The position numbers and the translations under genes were made by a program. From contig CALPYF020000022.1 in assembly GCA_943327755.2 (NCBI GenBank), forward strand, positions 1 through 64,000: a stretch of DNA of 64,000 bases, written 5' to 3'. Every line of letters begins with the position of its first letter. Positions within the stretch are counted from its first letter, which is position 1. This DNA comes from Deinococcus hopiensis KR-140 (lineage in GTDB: Bacteria; Deinococcota; Deinococci; Deinococcales; Deinococcaceae). Of this stretch, positions 1 to 8,139 are shown one piece after another. Below the pieces are notes generated by a model. It was not told the DNA's origin. It did not search any database and saw only the letters and a program-made list of their open reading frames with translations.

Positions 1-17
1 GACCTGCGGCCCTGAAG

Positions 18-97
18 GAAGGCAGATGGTCGAAAGCAGATGGCAGATGGCCGGGGCTGCTGAGCCATCTGCCATCTGCCATCTGCTTTCTGCGTTC
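18..97. repeat. Intergenic hairpin repeat of GGCAGATGGC units
   Basis: Positions 32-51 and 71-90 form a perfect 20-bp inverted repeat built from copies of (A)GCAGATGGC, with a 19-nt loop. It lies directly downstream of the minus-strand aminopeptidase gene, so it could help end that transcript, but the repeated unit recurs inside the V/A-ATPase operon near 46047-46070, which suggests a dispersed genomic repeat. Confidence 0.7.
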
Positions 98-1331
98 AGA
101 TCACGAATTCGCCCGCGCGCATGACCGCTTCGCGCTGGCCGTCCTTCGTGATGCCGTCCACGTCGATGCGGTCACTGCCGATCATCCAGTCCACGTGCGT
201 GAGGCTGTCGTTGCCGCCCTTGGCGTTGAAGTCTTCCAGGCTCATGTCCACGCCGCCCTTGACGTTGAAGCGGTACGCGCTGCCGATGGCGATGTGCGAG
301 GCGGCGTTCTCGTCGTACAGGGTGTTGAAGAAGAACAGGCCCGAGCGGCTGATGGGGCTGGAGTGCGGCACCAGGGCCACCTCGCCCAGGCGGTGGCTGC
401 CCTCGTCCGTCTCGATCATCTTCAGCAGCGCGCCCTCGCCCTGCTCGGCGCTCGCCCCGCTGATCCGGCCGTCCCTGAACTCGATGCGGATGCCGTCGAT
501 CAGCGTGCCGTTGTACGACAGCGGCTTGGTGCTCACGACCGTGCCGTCCACCCGCTCGCGGTGCGGGGCGGTCCAGACCTCCTCGGTGGGGATGTTCGCC
601 GTGAACGTGATCCCGCCGGGCGTGTCGGCCGCGCCGCCCCCCCACACGTGATCGTCCGCGAGGCCCACGGTCAGGTCCGTCTCGCCGCCCCGGAAGTGCA
701 GCGCGGCGTACTGCTTGCCGGTCAGCAGGTCGCGGCGGCGCTTCAGGTCACCCAGGTGCGCCTCCCAGCGCTCCACCGCGTCGGCCTGATCGGCGCGGGT
801 CGCGGCGAAGATCGCGTCCCACTGCTGCGCGACGGCCTGCTCGGCGCTCGCGTCGGGGAACATCAGCTTCGCCCAGCCGCTGACCGGCGCGCTGATCAGG
901 TTCCAGTTCAGGCGGTTGGTCATGACCTGCGCGGTGTACGGGCGGCGGTACGCCGCGACCGTCCGCTGGTGCGTCGCCACGCGCTCGGGGTCCACGCCGC
1001 CCAGCAGGTTCGGGTTGGTGGCGCGGATCGCGATCACGGCGCCGCCCGCCTCGGCCGTCTCGCTCTCGGCGTCCACGCGCCAGCGGCTGATCTGCTCGAA
1101 CGTGCCGTCCGGGGCCAGCTCGAAGCGCGCCAGCTGCACGTCGTCATCGTCCCAGCGCACATCCACGAAGCTCGCGCCCGCCGCGTACGCCTCGCGCACC
1201 ACCAGCCGCGCCAGCTGCGCCGTCTCCACCGGGGCCTGCACCAGCACGCGCTGCCCGGGCTTCACGCCCAGGCCCACCCGCACCGCCAGACGCGCGTAGT
1301 TGCGCAGCTTCTCGTCAAAAGTCAGGGTCAT
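96..1331 (-). CDS. M29 family aminopeptidase (thermophilic metalloprotease type)
   Basis: A 411-residue cytoplasmic dinuclear-metal exopeptidase that removes N-terminal amino acids from peptides. M29 motifs are visible in order: NIPTEEV, GEVALVPHSSPI, LYDENAASHIAIG and LTHVDWMIG, which carry the Glu, His and Asp metal ligands of the family. Length matches AmpS/aminopeptidase T (about 410). I chose the ATG at 1331 and not the in-frame GTG at 1349, because a TATCCT hexamer ends 7 nt before 1331, the leaderless arrangement seen at many genes here. It is transcribed alone; tRNA-Pro is divergent. Confidence 0.9.
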   Translation of the reverse strand: MTLTFDEKLRNYARLAVRVGLGVKPGQRVLVQAPVETAQLARLVVREAYAAGASFVDVRWDDDDVQLARFELAPDGTFEQISRWRVDAESETAEAGGAVIAIRATNPNLLGGVDPERVATHQRTVAAYRRPYTAQVMTNRLNWNLISAPVSGWAKLMFPDASAEQAVAQQWDAIFAATRADQADAVERWEAHLGDLKRRRDLLTGKQYAALHFRGGETDLTVGLADDHVWGGGAADTPGGITFTANIPTEEVWTAPHRERVDGTVVSTKPLSYNGTLIDGIRIEFRDGRISGASAEQGEGALLKMIETDEGSHRLGEVALVPHSSPISRSGLFFFNTLYDENAASHIAIGSAYRFNVKGGVDMSLEDFNAKGGNDSLTHVDWMIGSDRIDVDGITKDGQREAVMRAGEFVI

Positions 1332-1338
1332 GTCCGGC

Positions 1339-1344
1339 AGGATA
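1339..1344 (-). promoter_or_regulatory. Leaderless -10 element (TATCCT) of the M29 aminopeptidase gene
   Basis: TATCCT is separated from the ATG at 1331 by 7 nt, and it overlaps the first codons of the longer GTG-start version of the gene, so it decides the start. Confidence 0.5.
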
Positions 1345-1395
1345 GCCACGGAGCCCCGGCAGATACAAAGTCCGTCCCGTCAGCCCGGCACGCCC

Positions 1396-1424
1396 TTGAC
1401 GGATTCCCAAACGCCCCCTATAGT
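1396..1424 (+). promoter_or_regulatory. Promoter of tRNA-Pro
   Basis: TTGACG (1396-1401), a 17-nt spacer and TATAGT (1419-1424) lie 15 nt before the mature tRNA 5' end. This is a near-consensus vegetative promoter. Confidence 0.8.
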
Positions 1425-1439
1425 TTTGGGGCTGGATGT

Positions 1440-1520
<81 letters not shown>

Positions 1521-1522
1521 GG

Positions 1523-1549
1523 AAACTCCCTCTTTGAGGGAGTTTTTTT
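1523..1549 (+). terminator. Intrinsic terminator of tRNA-Pro
   Basis: A 10-bp stem (1523-1532 with 1536-1545), triloop TTT and a T run follow directly after the tRNA. Confidence 0.85.
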
Positions 1550-1629
1550 ATTGCCGTGGACCGGGCTGGCCCACGGCACCGGACCGGCGAGGGCGGAGAT
1601 GGTTCCCGCCCTCGCCGGTCCGACGTGAT

Positions 1630-3417
1630 TCAGCGCCTGACGTCGTACACGCTGACGCTGCCCGGCTGCCCCTGCTGCCCGGCGCCCACCATCAGCTGCG
1701 CGCCGCTGGCCGACCACGTCAGCAGGCTGGTGCGCAGACTGAACTGCCCGGCGCGGGCCAGGACGCTGCCGCTGGCCGTGTCGACCACCTGCAGGGCGTT
1801 CTGCGCGTCGCCGGTGAGCAGGGCCAGCAGCTTGCCGTCCGGGCTGAAGCGCAGCGTGCGCACCGCCGTGGCGAACTTCAGCGTCTTGAACGGCGTGGCA
1901 GCGCCGGGTTTGAACAGCGCCACGAAGTACGCGTCGTCCATGGAGTACGCGACGGCCAGCGTGCCGCCCCGGCTCTGCTGGAATTCCTCAGCCGAGGCGT
2001 CGGCGGGCAGGTTCACGGCCGTCTGCACCTTGCCGGTCGCCACGTCCACCCGCAGCGGGTTGCCCTCGTGCGGGATGACGAGCACGGCTTTCCCGTCGGG
2101 GGTGGGCAGCGCGTCGTGGATGTCCTTGACCTTCAGCTGTGCGGGCGTGAACTGCTTGACCACCTTGGCGCCCTGACCGTCGAGCAGCGCCAGTCCCTCG
2201 TAGCCGCTGACGGCGGCGTAGCGCCCGTCGGGGGAGGTGTGCAGGGTCTCGTACTCGACCTTGCTGCCCAGCGCCGCGACCTTCACGATCTTCCCGGCGC
2301 GGTACACGTTCACGGTGCCGCTCGCGTTCAGCGTCCAGACCTGCTCGCCCTGCGCTTCCGTGGCGTACAGCCGCTCGCGGTTGCCGACGTTCAGCGCCTT
2401 GCCGGTCTTCAGGTTGATGAAGTCGCCCAGGCCCGCGTGCGGCACGCCGCCGATGAACGCGCCGCTCCAGGCGTTCGCGCTGGGCAGCGTGACGCGCGGG
2501 CGGGCCGGCGCGTCCAGCGCGCTCAGGGTCAGGCGGCCCACGCTGCCGCCCAGGCTGAGGACCTGCCCGTCCGGGCCGCCCACCAACGCGTCCAGACTGT
2601 CGAGTTCCAGGGCGTCCCCGACCGGCTCGCCGCTCTGCGCGTCGAACAGCTGACCCTCGCCGTACTCGGCGTACAGGAACTGCGCAGGGTTCAGGAACAC
2701 CACGCTGCCGTCCAGGCTGAAGTCCTCGCCGCCCTCGACCGCGGTGGCCCTGGCCTGACCGGCGCGCAGGATCAGCGCGGCGCTGCCGGTGCGGATCACG
2801 GCGGCCTGCCCGTCCGGGCTGAAGGTGGCCTCCAGGCCGTCCCAGTCGTCCCCGATCTCGCCGCTGGCCACGACCTTGCCGTCCGGGAGGCTGACCAGAT
2901 CCACGCGGCTGTCGTAGATCACGGCGGCGCGCGTGCCGTCCGCGCTGACCCGGACGTCGTACGCCTCGCCGTCGCCGAGCACCTCGGTCCGCACGCCGCT
3001 GCCCAGATCCAGGCGGCCCAGCGTTCCCTCCTCCAGCAGCAGCAGCGCGCCGTCTGCCGCGAAGCCCAGCGCGGTGTCCGGCCCGGCCTTGCCACTGCGG
3101 ACCTCCTGGCCGGTCTGCGCGCTCCACACGACCCAGCGGTCGCGGCTCAGGGCGGCCACGCGGGCGCCGTCCGGGCTGGCGCTCAGGGCGCGCACGCTGC
3201 CCTGCAGGCTGTACCAGCCGCGCACGGTCTTCAGGTTCTGGTCGAGCAGCAGCACGGCGTTGTCGGCGTCCACGGCCACCTGCCCGCCCGGCAGGAACGC
3301 CGCGAGGTGCGTGTCCGCGCCCGGCACGGTGTACACGGTGGGTTTCGAGAGGGTCAGGGCGGACGCCGCGCCGCTCAGGGCCAGCGCCGCGCTCAGGATC
3401 AGGGCCGGGGTTCTCAT
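1630..3417 (-). CDS. Exported WD40/beta-propeller-like protein
   Basis: A 595-residue protein with an N-terminal signal peptide (residues 1-19, cleavage near ASA-LT). The body is a run of 40-45 residue blade-like repeats with 'SPDG' turns (SASPDGARV, TFSPDGQAA, HTSPDGRYA, RFSPDGKLL), typical of WD40 or quinoprotein propellers. Such proteins usually act as periplasmic or surface scaffolds; no catalytic motif is visible and the partner is unknown. The start ATG at 3417 is supported by TACAGT 7 nt upstream; the reading frame stays open far upstream (to about 4020), but that part lies over the next gene. Confidence 0.75.
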   Translation of the reverse strand: MRTPALILSAALALSGAASALTLSKPTVYTVPGADTHLAAFLPGGQVAVDADNAVLLLDQNLKTVRGWYSLQGSVRALSASPDGARVAALSRDRWVVWSAQTGQEVRSGKAGPDTALGFAADGALLLLEEGTLGRLDLGSGVRTEVLGDGEAYDVRVSADGTRAAVIYDSRVDLVSLPDGKVVASGEIGDDWDGLEATFSPDGQAAVIRTGSAALILRAGQARATAVEGGEDFSLDGSVVFLNPAQFLYAEYGEGQLFDAQSGEPVGDALELDSLDALVGGPDGQVLSLGGSVGRLTLSALDAPARPRVTLPSANAWSGAFIGGVPHAGLGDFINLKTGKALNVGNRERLYATEAQGEQVWTLNASGTVNVYRAGKIVKVAALGSKVEYETLHTSPDGRYAAVSGYEGLALLDGQGAKVVKQFTPAQLKVKDIHDALPTPDGKAVLVIPHEGNPLRVDVATGKVQTAVNLPADASAEEFQQSRGGTLAVAYSMDDAYFVALFKPGAATPFKTLKFATAVRTLRFSPDGKLLALLTGDAQNALQVVDTASGSVLARAGQFSLRTSLLTWSASGAQLMVGAGQQGQPGSVSVYDVRR

Positions 3418-3424
3418 GTGACCC

Positions 3425-3430
3425 ACTGTA
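3425..3430 (-). promoter_or_regulatory. Leaderless -10 element (TACAGT) of the beta-propeller gene
   Basis: TACAGT ends 7 nt before the ATG at 3417. Confidence 0.45.
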
Positions 3431-3488
3431 GAGAAATTCCCGGAGGCCCGCGACCGAATGCTGGCGCGGGCCTCCGGGGCGGGTGCGG

Positions 3489-3842
3489 TCAGCGGCCGTC
3501 GCTGAAGGTCACGGTCAGTGGCAGGCGCTGCCCGGCCATGTTGGCGGTCGCGCCACTGATGTGCAGCCCAGCCGACTGGGCGGTCGTGTCCGAGAGTTTC
3601 AGGCGCAGCAGGCGCACGCGGCTGCCCTCGCGCACCAGGACGCTGGTGATCAGGTCCCCGGCCTGGATGCAGCGGGCGTTCATGGGGCAGCGGCTGTCCT
3701 GCGTGCGCAACAGCGTGACGGTTGCGCTCCCCAGTTTGCCGGTTTGGCCGACCTTCAGGTCGAGGGTGGCGGCGTGGGCGCTGCCGAGCAGGGCCAGGGG
3801 CAGCAGGGCGCGGCGCAGCAGGGTCAGGGGCAGGGTGGTCAT
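3489..3842 (-). CDS. Small exported protein with a Cys pair, unknown function
   Basis: 117 residues with a signal peptide (a hydrophobic run ending GSAHA-A near residue 24). The mature part is beta-rich and contains DSRCPMNARCIQAGD, a two-cysteine loop of the 'D-x-R-C-P-x(3)-C' type found in many small secreted proteins; the two Cys probably form a disulfide. Neighbouring minus-strand genes are separated by 71 and 93 nt, so it may be an independent unit. No enzymatic function can be assigned. Confidence 0.65.
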   Translation of the reverse strand: MTTLPLTLLRRALLPLALLGSAHAATLDLKVGQTGKLGSATVTLLRTQDSRCPMNARCIQAGDLITSVLVREGSRVRLLRLKLSDTTAQSAGLHISGATANMAGQRLPLTVTFSDGR

Positions 3843-3874
3843 GTGCCGAGTGTGCCGCGCGAAGCTGAGGGGGA

Positions 3875-3921
3875 ACTGACCGCCGCGCCCCGTGAACCTT
3901 AAGGGGGGCGCGGCGGTCAGT
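3875..3921 (-). terminator. 17-bp inverted repeat between two minus-strand genes
   Basis: 3875-3891 pairs perfectly with 3905-3921. It lies just downstream of the gene at 3936-4205 and probably ends that transcript, although no T run follows on the minus strand. Confidence 0.55.
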
Positions 3922-3935
3922 GCAGTGGGGTGGGT

Positions 3936-4205
3936 TCAGCCGAGCAGGGGGGCGTCGCCGCTGCCCGCCAGGGCGCGGAAGCTGGCGGCCTTGGCATTCA
4001 GGCCCATCTGGTCGTAGCACCCGGCGAGTTTCAGCGCGAAGAACTCCACGGCGCGGCAGTCCTCGCGTCGTTCGGCGGCCTCCAGGCAGGTGCGGTAGTG
4101 CAGCACGGCGAGGTGGTACTGCGCTTCACGCGCGGCGTGCTCGGCCCGGCAGTGGCTCATGCGGAGGGACACGATGTCGCTGGGGAGGGTGCTCGCGGCG
4201 GACAT
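3936..4205 (-). CDS. Small helical-repeat (TPR-like) protein
   Basis: 89 residues, no signal peptide. The central part (HLAVLHYRTCLEAAERREDC, then AVEFFALKLAGCYDQMG) has the helix-turn-helix spacing of a tetratricopeptide-like hairpin with four cysteines in all. The likely role is protein binding; no partner is indicated. The start at 4205 is preceded at 7 nt by TACACT. The upstream 164 nt (4206-4369) is unusually AT-rich for this genome and has no other gene. Confidence 0.6.
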   Translation of the reverse strand: MSAASTLPSDIVSLRMSHCRAEHAAREAQYHLAVLHYRTCLEAAERREDCRAVEFFALKLAGCYDQMGLNAKAASFRALAGSGDAPLLG

Positions 4206-4212
4206 GACTGGC

Positions 4213-4218
4213 AGTGTA
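4213..4218 (-). promoter_or_regulatory. Leaderless -10 element (TACACT) of the TPR-like gene
   Basis: TACACT ends 7 nt before the ATG at 4205. Confidence 0.45.
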
Positions 4219-4335
4219 GTCACGCCGGGCAGTGGATGAATGAAAGATGAATCAGGTTTCGGGAAGCAGATTGTGCGTCTGTCACGCTGTTTTTCGTTAT
4301 TTGCTAATTTTATGGCTGGGATTTTATGCATGCGC

Positions 4336-4364
4336 GGGGGACGCGCAGGTGCCCTGCGTCCCCC
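4336..4364 (-). terminator. Hairpin downstream of the RNase II gene
   Basis: A 9-bp GC stem (4336-4344 with 4356-4364) sits 6 nt past the stop codon of the minus-strand RNase gene. The tail is AT-rich but is not a clean T run. Confidence 0.5.
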
Positions 4365-4369
4365 ACCGT

Positions 4370-5758
4370 TCAGGTCGTCAGCACCCGCGCGCGCAGCGTC
4401 AGGTTCGGCAGGTTCACGTCGCCCAGCCGCACGCGCAGCGCCGTGCCGGGCGCGGCGGGCGTGCTCAGCGGCAGGTCGAAGGCCAGATCCGGGATGAGCA
4501 GCGTCGCCTGCGGCCCCCGGCGGTCCACCACGACCGCCTCCCACTCCCGCTCGGGCTGCGCGGCGATGAAGCGCAGGGTGTGGTGCTTGCGGCTCAGGCG
4601 TTCGGCCTGCCGTGTGGCGTCCGCGTTCATCTGCGCCTGCGCCACGCGCGCCGCGACCTCCTTGCCGCTCAGGCCGTCCTGCCCGGCCAGATGGGCGCGC
4701 AGCTGCTGGTGCACCACCAGGTCCAGGTAGCGGCGCATGGGGCTGGTCGCCTGCGTGTACAGATCCAGGCCCATCCCGGCATGCGGTCCCGGCGCGGGCT
4801 GGAAGCGGGTGCGGGCCAGCGTGCGCCGCCGTGCCCACTGGGCGGGCAGCGTGTCGCCGCGCACCTCGCGGTGGGGTGGGTCCTGCGTGGCGAACGGCAG
4901 GGCAATGGCGTGGTCGTCCGCGTAGATCGCGGCGCCCCACCCGGCCAGCGTCATGCATTCCTGCACCACCACCCGCATCTCGGGCTTCGGGAGCGGCGTG
5001 ACGGTCGCGCCCGCCTCGTCGGCCTTCACGCGGACCTCGGGCAGGTCGATACTCAGGGCGCCCTCCTGCACGCGCAGCTCGCGGCTCGCGGCGGCCAGCC
5101 GGGCCAGGGTCACGAACGGCTCCGCGCCCGCGTCCAGCCGCTCCTGCGCCTGCGTGTACGTCAGGCGCTGCACGCGCACGGTGGTCAGCTGCACGTCCAC
5201 GGCGTCGGCGTTGCCGTCCTCGTCCAGATCCAGGCTGATGCTCAGCGCGGGGCTGGTGTCGTGCAGGCCCAGGCCCGCCTGCTCGACCAGCGCGTCGGGC
5301 AGCATGCCGATCGTGCGGTCAGGCAGGTACAGGGTCGCGCCGCGCGCGCGGGCCTCCAGGTCCAGCGGGCTGTCGGCGGGGGCTAGCGCAGCCACGTCCG
5401 CGACGTGCACCCACAGGCGCGTCAGGCCGCCGGGCAGCGTCTCGATGCCCACGGCGTCGTCCGGGTCGCGGTTGCCCTCGTCGTCGATGGCGTATACGTC
5501 CAGGTGCGTCAGGTCCAGCCGCTGTTCGGACGCGAAGGGCGGCACGTCCAGCGTCACGGGATTCAGGGCGGCGCCCAGCCGGTCGGCGTAGGGCGTGCGG
5601 GCGTCGGTCCACAGGCCGGCGCGCAGCAGCAGGGCGTGCGCGGCCTCGGGCGTCTCGGGTTGCTTCAGGTCGCGCATGGTGCGGCTCTTGTCCTGTTTGC
5701 CGCGGGCGAGCAGTTCCAGCTCGGTGCGCTGCGCGGGCGTGAGGTCGGGCAGGGTCAT
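4370..5758 (-). CDS. Short RNase II-family 3'-5' exoribonuclease (RNB domain)
   Basis: 462 residues. The RNB catalytic block IDDEGNRDPDDAVG supplies all four magnesium-binding aspartates (D92, D98, D100, D101), and TSPMRRYLDL is the conserved RNA-contacting motif. A C-terminal S1-like barrel follows (roughly 395-460). The two N-terminal cold-shock domains of E. coli RNase II (about 640 aa) are absent; about 70 mostly helical residues replace them. The length agrees with the compact RNase II known from D. radiodurans (DrII), which has a winged-helix in that place (recalled knowledge, not checked here). The role is degradation of single-stranded RNA to nucleotides. TATCCT lies 7 nt before the ATG. 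Confidence 0.9.
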   Translation of the reverse strand: MTLPDLTPAQRTELELLARGKQDKSRTMRDLKQPETPEAAHALLLRAGLWTDARTPYADRLGAALNPVTLDVPPFASEQRLDLTHLDVYAIDDEGNRDPDDAVGIETLPGGLTRLWVHVADVAALAPADSPLDLEARARGATLYLPDRTIGMLPDALVEQAGLGLHDTSPALSISLDLDEDGNADAVDVQLTTVRVQRLTYTQAQERLDAGAEPFVTLARLAAASRELRVQEGALSIDLPEVRVKADEAGATVTPLPKPEMRVVVQECMTLAGWGAAIYADDHAIALPFATQDPPHREVRGDTLPAQWARRRTLARTRFQPAPGPHAGMGLDLYTQATSPMRRYLDLVVHQQLRAHLAGQDGLSGKEVAARVAQAQMNADATRQAERLSRKHHTLRFIAAQPEREWEAVVVDRRGPQATLLIPDLAFDLPLSTPAAPGTALRVRLGDVNLPNLTLRARVLTT

Positions 5759-5765
5759 GCCTCAG

Positions 5766-5771
5766 AGGATA
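5766..5771 (-). promoter_or_regulatory. Leaderless -10 element (TATCCT) of the RNase II gene
   Basis: TATCCT ends 7 nt before the ATG at 5758. Confidence 0.5.
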
Positions 5772-5959
5772 GGGCGGGGGCAGCCCGGCGCGGGCATGGA
5801 AAGCCGGACTTGCTATTCGTTGATCCGACTATCAAGGTTGTCGGGGTGTCGGCGGTGTGGTCGGAAAGCCGTGTGTGGCGAATTGCTGTGTTGGGCGGTG
5901 TTTTTCTGGTTGCCGGGTTGATACAGGAAAGCCCAGCTTCATCATCTATAAAAATGAAC

Positions 5960-5988
5960 TTGACAGATTGGAAGATTGATGTTTCTAT
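5960..5988 (+). promoter_or_regulatory. Promoter of the DUF4097-like three-gene operon
   Basis: TTGACA (5960-5965), a 17-nt spacer and TTCTAT (5983-5988) are followed by a strong Shine-Dalgarno AGGAGGG at 5996 before the ATG at 6007. The -35 is consensus and the -10 is weak. The region 5850-5990 is AT-rich compared with its surroundings. Confidence 0.65.
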
Positions 5989-6006
5989 GGTGCTCAGGAG
6001 GGCAGC

Positions 6007-6882
6007 ATGAATGACCAGCACCCCGCAAGCGAGTTCCACGCCCATGTCCAGCGTCTGGTGGCCGAAGGCAAACTCACCCCCGAGGAAGCCCAGGGACTCC
6101 TGGACGACGCCCAGGACACCCCCGCCAGCCAGACCCAGCCGACCAGCACCCTGGCGCCGGGCGACCACCCCGCCGACGCCACCCGCGACCTGCACCTGCT
6201 CGTCCGCGGCTACACCCTCACGGTTCTGACCGACGCGGCCCTGAGCACCCCGCACCTCGCGGCGAACCTCGACGGGCACCTGAGCCTTGACCACACCCCG
6301 CAGGGCTGGCGCGTCGCCCGCACCCCCGGCCAGCAGGGGCACGTCCCGAACCTCAAGGCCATCCTCACGGTGCCCTTCACGCCCGGCCACACCCACGCCG
6401 AGATCAGCGGCGGCAACCTCACGCTGCCCGACCTCGCCGGGGGGCTGCGCGCCGAGGTGAACGGCGGGAACGTCCGAATGGGCCGCGCCCACAGCCTCCA
6501 CGCCGACGTGAACGGCGGGAACCTGAACGCCGCCGAACTCAGCGGCCCCAGCACCGTCACCGTCAACGGCGGCAACCTCACCCTGACCGGCGCCGCCACC
6601 CTGAACGCCAGCGTCAACGGCGGCAACCTCACCTGGGCCGGGACACTCAGCAGCGGCGCCCACCGCGTCAAGGTGAACGCCGGGAACGTCAAACTGCACC
6701 TCCAGCCCGGCAGCAGCGTCCACATCGATGCCCGCGTCACCCTCGGCTCCTTCAGGGCCGACTTCCCCACCGGCAAGAGCGGCGGCTTCCTGAACACCCA
6801 CCACACCGGCCAGCTCGGCGGCGGCGACGCCCGCCTGCACTGCCAGATCACCGCCGGGAACCTGAAGGTCGTGACCGCATGA
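6007..6882 (+). CDS. DUF4097-type repetitive beta protein with a SHOCT-like N-terminus
   Basis: 291 residues. Residues 1-36 (VAEGKLTPEEAQGLLDDA) form a short helical SHOCT-like segment. After a linker, the C-terminal two thirds is a beta-solenoid-like array in which the motif NGGN(L/V) recurs about every 20 residues (VNGGNVRM, VNGGNLNA, VNGGNLTL, VNGGNLTW, VNAGNVKL), the pattern of the DUF4097/putative adhesin family. There is no signal peptide or membrane segment. Such proteins in Firmicutes (YvlB/LiaX type) take part in cell-envelope stress responses; a similar role here is inference. It has a strong RBS and overlaps the next gene by ATGA. Confidence 0.7.
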   Translation: MNDQHPASEFHAHVQRLVAEGKLTPEEAQGLLDDAQDTPASQTQPTSTLAPGDHPADATRDLHLLVRGYTLTVLTDAALSTPHLAANLDGHLSLDHTPQGWRVARTPGQQGHVPNLKAILTVPFTPGHTHAEISGGNLTLPDLAGGLRAEVNGGNVRMGRAHSLHADVNGGNLNAAELSGPSTVTVNGGNLTLTGAATLNASVNGGNLTWAGTLSSGAHRVKVNAGNVKLHLQPGSSVHIDARVTLGSFRADFPTGKSGGFLNTHHTGQLGGGDARLHCQITAGNLKVVTA

Positions 6883-7190
6883 GACCGGTGTCCTCCAATT
6901 ACCGGGCAGCCGGAACAGCACCGGCTCCCCGTCCATCTCCAGCCCCCCGGTCTCTTCTGCCTCTCCCTTCGGTCGGGTTCATCTTCGACTCACCGCAGCA
7001 ACCCACCCTACACCCCGCCCCCTACCTGCCCAGCCTGCGTGAATTCCGCGCCAGCCTGCGCGCCCACCTGACGCGCCTCCTGACCCCCCACGCGGCCCAG
7101 GCTCACGCCCGCACGGAACTGCGCCGCACCCTGGACGCCGAGGCACACCGCGCCCGCATGCAGCGCGCCCTGTCCGGAGCCCGGTCATGA
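6879..7190 (+). CDS. Hypothetical protein in the DUF4097-like operon
   Basis: 103 residues. The N-terminal half is Pro/Ser-rich and looks disordered; the C-terminal half (REFRASLRAHLTRLL ... RARMQRALSGARS) is predicted helical and Arg-rich. It overlaps the upstream gene by 4 nt and the downstream gene by 4 nt (ATGA in both cases), so translation of the three is coupled. I do not recognise a family. Confidence 0.6.
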   Translation: MRPVSSNYRAAGTAPAPRPSPAPRSLLPLPSVGFIFDSPQQPTLHPAPYLPSLREFRASLRAHLTRLLTPHAAQAHARTELRRTLDAEAHRARMQRALSGARS

Positions 7191-7849
7191 AAGAGAAGAT
7201 CCGCCGCATCCTCGACCTGATCCGCGCCGGGAAACTCACCCTGGACGACGCCGCGCCCCTCCTGGCCGCCCTGAGCCCCAAACTCGCCCTGACCGAAGGG
7301 GACCGTGAATTCGTCTCCGCGCTGCTGGGCCGCTCCGAACTCGACACGGGGCAGGTCGCCGAGCACATCATGCTCCTACGTGGCGTCCGGGACGCCGGAT
7401 TCGGCTTCACCCCACCCCCGCCCCAGCCCCCACAGCCGCCCCGCCGCCCCCAGGTCGTCATCGGTGGCCAGCGCCCCCGCGGCCTCGACGGCCTGGTGGA
7501 CCGCATCACCGGAGGAATTGACAGCATGGTCGAGAACATCACCGGTCAGGTCGAACGCGAACTGCACGGCCCGCACCCCGACATGCACCACCCGCACATG
7601 CCCCCCGGCCCCCGCATCCTGCGCATCAAGGTGGAAACCCAGCACGGCGACGAGTACAACGCGAACATCCCCGTCAGCCTCGCCCCGCACCTTGACCGCC
7701 TGATCCCCCCCCACGGCCGCTCGGCCCTGGAAAGCGCCGGATTCACTCTGGACGCCCTGCGCCTGCTGATCGAGGCCAGTCCCTACCCCGGTCCGCTGAT
7801 CGACGCGCAGGACCAGCACGGCAACGAAGTCCACATCAGCCTCCTGTGA
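7187..7849 (+). CDS. SHOCT-like domain protein, third gene of the operon
   Basis: 220 residues. Residues 1-50 (MKEKIRRILDLIRAGKLTLDDAAPLLAAL) repeat the theme of the first gene: a short helical 'GKLT-x-(D/E)-(D/E)-A' module seen at the N-terminus of YvlB-like proteins. A proline-rich linker (near residues 74-90) and a His/Pro stretch precede a C-terminal alpha/beta region (about 140-220). No membrane segment is visible. The shared N-terminal module with gene one suggests that the two bind a common partner. A terminator follows at 7862. Confidence 0.65.
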   Translation: MKEKIRRILDLIRAGKLTLDDAAPLLAALSPKLALTEGDREFVSALLGRSELDTGQVAEHIMLLRGVRDAGFGFTPPPPQPPQPPRRPQVVIGGQRPRGLDGLVDRITGGIDSMVENITGQVERELHGPHPDMHHPHMPPGPRILRIKVETQHGDEYNANIPVSLAPHLDRLIPPHGRSALESAGFTLDALRLLIEASPYPGPLIDAQDQHGNEVHISLL

Positions 7850-7861
7850 CCGTATCACCCC

Positions 7862-7893
7862 ACGCCGCCCCCGGACATCTGCGGGGGCGGCGT
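7862..7893 (+). terminator. Hairpin terminator of the DUF4097-like operon
   Basis: A 12-bp stem (7862-7873 with 7882-7893) begins 12 nt after the stop codon; the tail is only weakly T-rich. The remaining sequence up to 8087 contains no gene that I can support. Confidence 0.6.
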
Positions 7894-8087
7894 CCTGCTG
7901 CCGGGACAGGGTGGGGGAGAAGCCCGACGGAGTTCAGGTGCTGGCGCGAGCTTGCAGGTTCCCCGGTGTCCCCCTCGCCTTCCCGCTCACTCTGTCGCAT
8001 CGGGAGAGGGCGTGAGCGTCCCGCGTAATGCACCTCCACAGATTCAGGTCGTCGGGCGACCGCTGTCGCAAGTTCGGTCGAGGCCAT

Positions 8088-8119
8088 GAAAAACCGCCCC
8101 CGATGGTCTGGGGGCGGTT
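8088..8119 (-). terminator. Intrinsic terminator of ftsH
   Basis: A 10-bp stem (8092-8101 with 8110-8119) is followed on the minus strand by TTTTC, 20 nt past the ftsH stop. Confidence 0.8.
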
Positions 8120-8139
8120 CGTGGCGTGAGGCTGTGGGT

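Noticed and set aside
1630..4020. A 796-codon minus-strand frame extending the beta-propeller protein upstream to 4020
   Set aside because: The extra part covers two other genes and lacks the propeller pattern; the signal peptide and the TACAGT -10 element fix the start at 3417.
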